A stretch of DNA of 16,879 bases, taken from positions 82,223 to 99,101 of the forward strand of contig NAOQ01000067.1 of assembly GCA_002751075.1 (NCBI GenBank), written 5' to 3'. The translations under genes and the position numbers were made by a program. Source of the DNA: Ichthyophonus hoferi. Lineage: Eukaryota; Opisthokonta; Ichthyosporea; Ichthyophonida; Ichthyophonidae. Positions 9,862 through 16,879 of the stretch are shown piece after piece (the stretch's first letter is position 1; every line of letters begins with the position of its first letter). A model generated the notes under the pieces. It worked only from the letters and a program-made list of their open reading frames with translations. It was not told the DNA's origin and searched no databases.

Positions 9862-12800
9862 GTTGAGATTGGGTCGGAAAGAGAGGGTGGGTGGGCGAAA
9901 GAGGGGTGTATAAAGGGAACCAATTTATGGTTAAATTAGAAATATCTGTGGAGGTAAATAAAGTTATCTTGGCACTATTGTATGGTTATGTATGAGTAGG
10001 TGATAGTTAACTGTGTTTTTGTGTAAACTATTGTAGACGTGGTGTGATAGGTACGAGACTATCACTTGAACCTGTAACTTCCTCTCTATTTCTCTATACA
10101 TGCACATTATTCTTGCAATATAGTACTAGTGGTTGGATAGACTATTAGTATAGAGATGAAATGATATTAATATGAAGGAAGACCTTTAGAATCTTGAAGA
10201 AGATAAAAATGCTTAATACCATAAGAATATATGGATTTTAGATTACATTTAAGCTGGCCATGTTTATTATGATTATTATTTATATATTTATATATTTTAT
10301 AAACAGGTGATTACACTAGTGCCTGTGTGACATTAAAAAGTTGTGTATTTATATGGGGTTATGTACATAACGTCATTCTTGGCTCTCTACCACCTAAGAT
10401 ATCTAAGGTATGATAGTATGTATGAGAATATCATAATATTTATGTATTTATTTATCATGATTATTTTTGTAGGGGTTGTCTGGAATAATTATGTATTATC
10501 AATTTAGGTATCTTATTTTGATTGTAATTTTATTTTTCCTTCTTCCTTTTTTAGCGTGTCTCTTTTCATTATAGCCACACGTATATATATATCGATCACA
10601 TATACTATATCTATCACATGTACTATATATATACACACACATATATATATATATATCGATCACATGTACTATACACACGCCTCGATATATCTATGAGAAT
10701 ACAGTACATTCATCAGCATTTGTTGCAATTCCATTATCCCATATCTCTTCCATCCATACATAAAGTACCATAACCTACTCACCATAGCTATAATTTCTCA
10801 ATTAATTTCCTATCTTGTCTATATTTTAGTCACTTGTGATATGCAATTAACACACTTAATAGCAAGCATGTCATATATGCATATTTGTATATATTATTGG
10901 AGATAGATCAGGTAGTAGTTGTACCCTTTGGCATATCTACGCCAATTAGGCGTATATCTCTTGTTTTATTAACTCTACTACTGTAATCAATAATTATGCT
11001 GGATCAAAGTCATGCTTTTTATACTTTTTTCGTACCAATGATATTTGACCAATATACTATATAGAAATAACTTTGCCCAATAAACGTGAAACATTCATAT
11101 TAACATGTGATTGCGTTGCAATGAATATGGCGTCTATTATCGATTATAGTCTGGTCACACTCTTATTGAATGACTTTAGACTAATAGAAATGATTATTTA
11201 ATTAGGTATGCTACTGTTACTTAAATCAAGAGAATGCTATAGGTGCAATCCTGGTTTAGTATTTGATATAAATTTTAATCTATATAGCCATATGACTATA
11301 TATGGTACTGCAAACACAATCATCCAATCCAATCTCCCTCTTGCGCACGCCCAGGAACCGCCAATGAACAATCATGTGATAGATCAGTATGACCGACCAA
11401 TAACAAAGGACAGGACACTACAGCTCACACCAATTGAACTGACCGCATTCACGGGAAAGGTATTTTTATGTTACTGTGTATATGTATGGGTATATATTTT
11501 GGGCGTTAATAGTGAAAATAAAAGATTATCAATGAATTATGATATGCACTAACGCGTCTTTACACTGTGTTATAATATTTAAATATTTTTATATCAAGAT
11601 AAATAAAATATCATGCACACACAAACACACACACATATATATATATATGGAGTCGTTTATCTTTTCATAGACTGAAAAAAAATTGCTTTGAAACAACTAG
11701 ATGTAAGATCACCCTTCAATTGCGTGGTTTATTTACACCCTAGGGCTTTAGGGCTGATTGGTTATTTAAGAATAATGTATTGATCTTGAATTTAGTGTGG
11801 TGGTGTTGGGAGACTTAAAGTTCAATCACACACATATCTGTAATAAATATATGGTTAAGGCTGAGGGTTGCTGATATATATATTTATATATCTATACATC
11901 TGTAAGTTATATAATCTTAATCAATTCATCTTATTGGCTTCTATGTACTAAGGAGAATAGTGATACTAAACCAGTCATTAACCCACACTACCTAGCTTAT
12001 CAGAACGGTTGCATTAGGTGCATTCCACCTTGTAGCCCTAACACAAACAGGTATGATTTTATCTATTATCTATCTAATACTTTGACCTTAAAGTAAACTG
12101 TATATATCTCATACATATACGTATACATATATATCTTACTTTCCTCCTCACTAATTAATTAATAATGTTTCATAGACACTCATATGTGCTTTCTATCTAT
12201 ATTTATATTGCTAAACACACACATATATATATATATCTTTCTTTTCTCTTTGGTTGTTGTTTTATACGTTGTAATAACTACGAATCCAGTCCACTATATA
12301 TATGGTGTAGAATAGGTATATAATATATAGGATATCGAATATACCATGATATATAGCCTCTGTATAGATGATAGGTGATATGATTTACTAGTATAACCTC
12401 TTTCCTGTCCTTATCCTTACTATTTGAAATGTGTGGAGGGGAGGGTGGTAATTAATATGATACGCTATAATTATAATGACGTAGTTCCAACCATGACTTT
12501 CCACCAATGGTTAGGATCCTTTAAAGTTTTCTTGATCAATGTACTACTGGTGACGACGTAGTATCCTGCCTAATTATAATGGCTCACCTTGCCAATGAGA
12601 TTCAATAGGGTAGCGGGTAAATATCGATCTCATAATCTTCAAGTGAAGTTAAATTTTAAGTGATTATAACCTCCAATGGCATAAAGGGGATGTATGATTA
12701 TGGCAAAGCTTAAATTTATTAACTTTTAATAGCTATAGGAAGATTATGTTATTCACTAATCCATTAATTGACCATTTAGAATGTGATTGATGACTCATTG

Positions 12801-15800
12801 ATCCATATTTGGACACGGCACTATCGATTCAAAAATGGAACAAAACGTATTTCATACAATGTGTCTAATCAAGCTACCCAATTACAAAATTACCTGGATT
12901 GACATGCAATTAATATTACAAGAATATAATTAATTAGTAACACAGTGGGATCTATCAGGGAAGGTGTATACTATTGGTCTTAATAATTATGGGCAATGTG
13001 GTATTGGTGAAGAGTCTGCCCCCCATGTTGTAAAACCTTCATTGGCTAAGTTCTCCAGAAACGTTAGAGTTGTATCGGTAGGTGTGAGAAGGTGTGCATA
13101 TATGTGTGTATACATGTAGTATGTGGGTATATATGTGCGCATACATGGTGCGTGAGTATAATGTGTAGGTATAGTGTTAGCATATACTGTGGGCATATAT
13201 ATGTGTGTGGATGGGTGGATGGGGTCATTCCATAAAGGGTTAGAGACGGGGACAGAGTGAATGCTATATATATATATATATATGAGTGTGTGTATGTGGA
13301 GGGGTATGTAGGTTAGTGATTAGGTATGTAAGTTTGTATAGGTATATGCTCTAAAGAATATATTGAGAAAAAATGAATGGGTATTATATATGTATATACA
13401 CAAACATGTGTACACATATAATATATATAAGTAGAGCCGTTTCTGTGCTTAGTTTGTTGTTTTTTAGTCGCTAACCATATATATATACATATTCTCCATT
13501 CACCCTTTTTACTGTTTTATATATAACTAACTGTAGGTGATATGTCACCTTATTATCTATCTTTACAGCTTTGATTTTTAATTTTTTTAATAGTTAAATA
13601 ACCAATATAGTTGCTTTATTTTAAGTGTTTAAACTACATACTAATTATTGTGTCATATATATGATATCTTTATGGTACATAAACCCACCATGATATATCT
13701 GATTGCTGAAGAGAAAGTATAAAACCATTTTAGTGGTAGAGGTGAACTAGAATATTCTATGTTTAAAATATCATGATTGGACGATGGGATGGTTAGAATA
13801 TTTCTATTGGATTTTCACGAATCAATTATATCTCTCATTCTATTTTTTGTTGGACAAATGGTATAATTGAGACATGCCTGTAAGGGTTGGACCAACAGTG
13901 CATATAGTAATTAATATGTAAATCCACACATACCTACATATCATACTATATCATACTATACTATGCTATACTATACTATATATATAGGTAGCAGCAGGAC
14001 GTCATCATACCCTCGCCCTGGACTCATTGGGCACAGTGTGGTCCTGGGGTCGTGGTATGTATACCATTGTAAATAATATATATCCTTTCAAAAGTACGTA
14101 TTGTCTTGGCTATGTGTTTAATTGGTACTTGACTAACTTGCAGTGCGAGGCGCCAGTCAACCAACCAATCATTGTGATGGGGTGTGAAAAAGGTGAACGG
14201 TAAAGAGGCTATTTATCGTATGTTGCAGTAATGCAGTAACCGGCGCTGTGATCGCAATAATCGGGTATAAATGGGGGTAGGAGTTAGTCAAGGAAGGATG
14301 GTAGATGATGTTCCCTACTGCCTAGTGCATAGACTAATATAACGTATACATAGCATACACATGCACATATACATTTAAAATTTAATAGCCTATGATTAAA
14401 AATTAACCACACAACCTCTGATGCTACTACTACAATGTAGGGAGATGGGGAGCTTTAGGCCATGGATCAGAAGAAGATATGTGGAAACCTTATCCTGTAG
14501 CCGCTCTGAGTGGCCATATTGTGGTGAATATAGGCTGTGGCGATGTACATAGGTGGGTGGAAGCATGGAAATCATTTGTTTGGTTTTGTTCGTAGGTCGT
14601 GGATGGTACTGCCTTTATCTTTCTCTGTGTCTTTTTAGTATGAACATTGCGTCGACTTTAAACATAAATCGAAAAATTGAAGAACATTTTAATGTTGGCC
14701 ATACGCAATATTATATTCACTCTTATGCCACGACTTTATTCCAATCACTGATAATTATTTCTGCCAGAGTGGATCCTATTATACATGATATAGGATAGAT
14801 GTTCTCATAGAAACATATTTATATTTTTAAGTTAACACAATTTAACAGAAAGACCTAATGACTTGTAGCCAATAAAAACACAAACAGATTAATATTATCT
14901 ATTGATTGGCAGTAGGTCTATAGTAATCAATACTAAATTCTTTGCTTTATACAACTACAGTTGTGCTGTTTTGGAGGATGGGACATTATGTACCTGGGGT
15001 AAGGGAAGTCATAATCGACTAGGATTGGGTGTTGGTAAAGATGGTTGCTATAGCAACGAATGGGTACCCCGTACAGTCCGTTGCATATTACCACACCAAG
15101 GTATGTGAATGATTAGATGGTTGGTTGGTGAATTGTTATAATAATGATATATGATTGGTTCTGATTAGTCCTAATACGTCATAGTTATCTATATATATAC
15201 GTTATATATTCAAATGAACATACATGCATCAATAAGATGCTGACACATTTTTATATCACACCTACATACTACATATTACATACTGTATACTACATACTAC
15301 ATACTACATACTACATACTACACACTACATACTACATACTATATACTACATACTATATACTACATACTACATACTACATACTACATATTACATACTACAT
15401 ACTGCATACTACATACTACATACTACACACTTCAGACAAAACTTTCTACCGTACATTTATATTCTTCCATTCTACCTTTCCTGCTTTATTTAAATCAGCT
15501 TTAATTCTTACATTTATCACACGCCCAACATAACCTGTTTGATTCGTTGCTATATATATATCTATTATCAAACTACATTCACATCGCTACATACACCATT
15601 GCTAACTCTTTTTATGCCACACACACATACACACACACTCTCTTTTTCTTTATAGCCATGACAGTAAAGGCTGGCCATTGGCACACTACCGTACTTACAC
15701 ATAGTAAACACCTGATGTCATTTGGATCTAATTATCGCGATCAAAGGTAGAGCCGGCCTATATTATAGACATATTACTACTATTGGTTAAGGATCATGTC

Positions 15801-16694
15801 TCCATTAGACTCATTTCTTATCGACTTGATCTGTGGTTAAATAACGTCAGTGTAATTATAATATTATAACTACAGTATGATATTTATTTAACGGGCCTTA
15901 CCCATTGTTTTATGTTATGCTCTGCAGATGTGTTAAAGATTTAATTTGAATGTCTTATGATATTTTAGTCATGGCATTAATTAATTAATTAATGCATTCA
16001 TTATATGTATACATTTATAAGGATACATAGCATATCAATTAGATCAATACTGCGAGAGCTACAGAAAAATGTCACTGGTTTTATACCAATTATAACTGAC
16101 ATATCATTGGTATTTTAAACTTTATATACAGTGCTGCAGAGAGTATTAGCAAAGACATAGTTAGTATTTATCAGCTCTGGCCTCGGAGAGGTGAGTTGGC
16201 GGAATCAGATTGTCCTGCCCCTCTTGATTGGGTTCCTATCACAGTAGCCTGTGGACAAGAGTTAACAATCTACATTGTAGGTATGTTATTGTCTGTTGTG
16301 ATATAGTATAAGGTAGGAAGGAGTATAATATATGTATTAATGTATTACCTCCTATTGTCTATGGATCCGTCCTATTGTGTGTTTAAGTGTATTTAATATT
16401 TAATAATGTTTCATTAGTCGAGTGCATGTAGATAGTTGCCCATAGTGCACAGTAATTAGACAAGAATTATAAGCACATTTCACATACTGTCTACTTATCC
16501 TATGAAAGGCAAGCGTATTTAATAACTATATATAGATAAAGACAGAGTATTATGAATACAACGCTGATAAGAAACAACTTATATATAGCCCCAGACAATG
16601 CGGTTCCAAGACTTGCACCAATAAAACAACCCCATCAACAATTATTCCTTTCTCACTATTGGCGCAATGACATCATTCCTCATTGGGGGGAAAG
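8858..16694 (+). CDS. RCC1-repeat (beta-propeller) protein, partial, 12 exons seen
   Basis: Exons: 8858-9034, 9703-9820, 10307-10407, 11355-11459, 11996-12050, 12959-13077, 13988-14054, 14441-14552, 14961-15100, 15656-15746, 16132-16280, 16589-16694. Phases agree at every junction; 446 full codons are read. RCC1 repeats show as returning pairs of an xxVAAGxxHxxAL strand and a VxxWGxxxxGQxGxG strand: IVHIAAGGQHCLAL/VLSWGVGRYGQCGHG, VVFLAAGDYTSACV/VFIWGYV, VALGAFHLVAL/VYTIGLNNYGQCGIG, VAAGRHHTLAL/VWSWGRGRWGALGHG, IGCGDVHSCAV/LCTWGKGSHNRLGLG, VKAGHWHTTVL/LMSFGSN, ITVACGQELTI. About seven blades is the usual full propeller. Such domains serve as exchange factors, in HERC ligases, NEK8/NEK9-type kinases and scaffolds; which one this is cannot be told. 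The ATG at 8858 is uncertain: the reading starts mid-blade (MGHENP), so an upstream exon is possible. The 3' end is outside the window. Confidence 0.9.
9703..9820 (+). CDS. RCC1-repeat gene, exon 2
   Basis: Acceptor ggtcag, phase 0. It encodes VLSWGVGRYGQCGHG, then a proline-rich loop, then VVFLAA, and ends in phase 1 with G before gcatgt. The next exon restores the conserved Gly. Confidence 0.9.
9821..10306 (+). other. Probable GC-AG intron
   Basis: The intron begins gcatgt after CAG and ends aaacag. Joining G to GT at 10307 rebuilds the RCC1 signature LAAGDYTSA exactly. The nearby GT at 9825 would leave phase 2 and bring a stop (TGA) with the acceptor at 10305-10306. A (GA)n run starts 14 bases in. 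Confidence 0.8.
9835..9861. repeat. (GA)n microsatellite
   Basis: About 13 GA units, 14 bases downstream of the GC donor, followed by purine-rich sequence to about 9905. Confidence 0.95.
10307..10407 (+). CDS. RCC1-repeat gene, exon 3
   Basis: Encodes DYTSACVTLKSCVFIWGYV and a PPKISK tail, ending phase 0 at gtatga. The second strand of this blade is weakly conserved (no GQxG), so this blade is degenerate. Confidence 0.88.
10581..10678. repeat. Imperfect tandem TA/CACATGTACTATA repeat
   Basis: Two units built from a (TA)n run followed by ATCGATCACATGTACTAT lie about 65 bases apart inside the intron 10408-11354. Confidence 0.8.
11355..11459 (+). CDS. RCC1-repeat gene, exon 4
   Basis: Acceptor cacgcccag, preceded by a pyrimidine-rich tract, phase 0. 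It encodes a non-repeat insertion (EPPMNNHVIDQYDRP, then a stretch ending TAFTGK) that links two blades and ends at gtattt. Choosing this acceptor keeps frame with both neighbours without any extra exon. The frame stays open further upstream to 11202, but other ag sites there are out of phase. Confidence 0.78.
11628..11648. repeat. (CA)n-(TA)n microsatellite
   Basis: Short compound CA then TA repeat in the intron between exons 4 and 5. A similar CA/TA pair occurs at about 12215-12237 in the next intron. Confidence 0.85.
11996..12050 (+). CDS. RCC1-repeat gene, exon 5
   Basis: A 55-base exon after cctag that encodes LIRTVALGAFHLVALTQT and ends phase 1 at gtatga. The text matches the first strand pair of an RCC1 blade. 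Confidence 0.9.
12051..12958 (+). other. Intron between RCC1 exons 5 and 6
   Basis: AT-rich, 908 bases, with a CA/TA repeat near 12215-12237. I see no coding signal or RNA gene in it. Confidence 0.75.
12959..13077 (+). CDS. RCC1-repeat gene, exon 6
   Basis: Encodes GKVYTIGLNNYGQCGIG, then a loop (SAPHVVKPSLAKF) and the start of the next blade (VRVVS). It ends phase 0 at gtaggt. The acceptor is ctatcag. Confidence 0.93.
13081..13240. repeat. G/T-rich imperfect GTGTATAT tract
   Basis: Many GTGTGTATA, GGGTATATATGTG and related units follow the donor of exon 6. It is a degenerate purine-pyrimidine alternating repeat; a further (TA)n run lies at 13265-13283. Confidence 0.8.
13265..13283. repeat. 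(TA)n microsatellite
   Basis: About nine TA units followed by GAGTGTGTG. Confidence 0.9.
13941..13986. repeat. (ACTAT)n pentanucleotide repeat abutting an acceptor
   Basis: Imperfect ATACT/ACTAT units run up to the ATATATAG acceptor of exon 7, so the usual pyrimidine tract is replaced by the repeat. Confidence 0.88.
13988..14054 (+). CDS. RCC1-repeat gene, exon 7
   Basis: A 67-base exon that encodes VAAGRHHTLALDSLG and VWSWGRG, with phase 0 in and phase 1 out at gtatgt. The match to the RCC1 signature is clear. Confidence 0.95.
14441..14552 (+). CDS. RCC1-repeat gene, exon 8
   Basis: Encodes RWGALGHGSEEDMWKPYP, a short loop, and IVVNIGCGDVH. It ends phase 2 (AG) at gtgggt. The acceptor is aatgtag. 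Confidence 0.94.
14961..15100 (+). CDS. RCC1-repeat gene, exon 9
   Basis: Encodes CAVLEDGTLCTWGKG, SHNRLGLG and a longer loop that ends RCILPHQ. It ends phase 1 at gtatgt. The acceptor actacag completes the Ser of the HS pair. Confidence 0.95.
15262..15430. repeat. Heptanucleotide (ACTACAT)n minisatellite
   Basis: About 24 head-to-tail 7-base units with scattered variants (ATTACAT, ACTGTAT, ACTATAT, ACTGCAT, ACACACT) in the intron between exons 9 and 10. Because seven is not a multiple of three, it reads open as a Tyr/Ile/Leu/His/Thr repeat, but this is not a gene. Confidence 0.95.
15656..15746 (+). CDS. RCC1-repeat gene, exon 10
   Basis: Encodes MTVKAGHWHTTVLTHSKH and LMSFGSNYRDQ. It ends phase 2 at gtagag. 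It follows a strong pyrimidine-rich acceptor (ctttttctttatag). Confidence 0.93.
15974..15995. repeat. 22 bp perfect palindrome of TTAA units
   Basis: GC at each end encloses ATTAATTAATTAATTAAT; the whole equals its own reverse complement. It lies in the intron 15747-16131. Confidence 0.9.
16132..16280 (+). CDS. RCC1-repeat gene, exon 11
   Basis: Encodes a polar loop (SISKDIVSIYQLWPRRGE), an acidic/proline stretch, and PITVACGQELTIYIV, the first strands of what should be the last blade. It ends phase 1 at gtatgt. Confidence 0.9.
16589..16694 (+). CDS. RCC1-repeat gene, exon 12
   Basis: Encodes PDNAVPRLAPIKQPHQQ and LSHYWRNDIIPHWGE. It ends phase 2 at gtaggt. It has no RCC1 signature, so the propeller appears to have ended and another region of the protein begins. 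Confidence 0.8.
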
Positions 16695-16753
16695 GTAGGT
16701 ATATCATTTCTTTTGGCTGTATGTGTATTTTCTCTAAGAAAGGGCGATTTATA

Positions 16754-16879
16754 TGTATGTATGTATACATGTATGTATGTATGTATATGTATGTATGTAT
16801 ACATGTATGTATGTATGTATATGTATGTATGTATACATGTATGTATGTATGTATCTGTATATATGTATGTATATGTATG
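16754..16879. repeat. (GTAT)n array with a 34 bp higher-order unit
   Basis: GTAT/ATGT tetranucleotides are interrupted by ATACATG at 16765, 16799 and 16833, a regular 34-base spacing. The array runs to the window edge inside the intron after exon 12. Confidence 0.93.

Noticed and set aside
10556-10581. A 26-base microexon after a strong pyrimidine tract (ccttttttag) in the RCC1 gene
   Set aside because: It would need a phase 2 acceptor downstream. The acceptor at 11353-11354 joins exon 3 to exon 4 in phase 0 directly, with a good pyrimidine tract, so the extra exon is unnecessary.
12987-13196. Minus-strand open frame rich in Tyr, Thr and His
   Set aside because: It is the antisense of RCC1 exon 6 and the G/T-rich repeat after it.
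15237-15533. Open frame with repeated YILHT units
   Set aside because: It is produced by the 7-base minisatellite, whose period keeps frames open, and lies inside a clear intron.
15262-16879. CRISPR-like or telomere-like arrays in the tandem repeats
   Set aside because: Units are contiguous short simple repeats without spacers, and neither the 7-base nor the GTAT unit is a known telomere motif. The context is intronic.

Overview
The window looks like nuclear DNA of an intron-rich, AT-rich eukaryote. Exons are short, introns run about 0.3 to 1.3 kb and are full of (TA)n, (CA)n and other simple repeats, and nothing resembles operons, Shine-Dalgarno sites or bacterial promoters. The cytochrome c reads like that of an animal or close opisthokont relative (short N-terminal extension, animal-type core). 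I cannot name the organism more closely. Non-coding DNA is roughly two thirds or more A+T by eye.

Layout. (1) 1-994, minus strand: 5' three coding exons of a cytochrome c gene, running off the left edge. (2) About 995-3120: 2.1 kb of AT-rich intergenic DNA with no recognisable gene. (3) 3187-5417, plus strand: a three-exon gene model for a Ser/Thr-rich protein of about 303 residues that I do not recognise. It is head-to-head with cytochrome c. (4) 5418-8850: mostly non-coding, holding two diverged copies of a ~415 bp direct repeat (5945-6358 and 6889-7304), a coding-like open segment between them (6614-6817), and a 70 bp tandem duplication (8653-8792). (5) 8858-16694, plus strand: at least twelve exons of an RCC1-repeat (beta-propeller) protein, running off the right edge. 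Splice phases agree at every junction and about 446 codons are visible. One intron (9821-10306) appears to be of the GC-AG class. (6) 16754-16879: a GTAT-rich satellite-like intron segment with a 34 bp higher-order period.

The three genes show no functional link. Cytochrome c is the mitochondrial electron carrier. The RCC1-repeat protein is probably a regulatory or scaffold protein, possibly the propeller part of a larger multidomain protein. The middle gene is an orphan. I found no CRISPR array, tRNA, rRNA, or recognisable transposase or reverse transcriptase. I did not find an undescribed biological system. The most useful leads are the repeat pair with its conserved hairpin, the orphan gene, the possible exon at 6614-6817, the GC-AG intron, and the missing start of the RCC1 protein.
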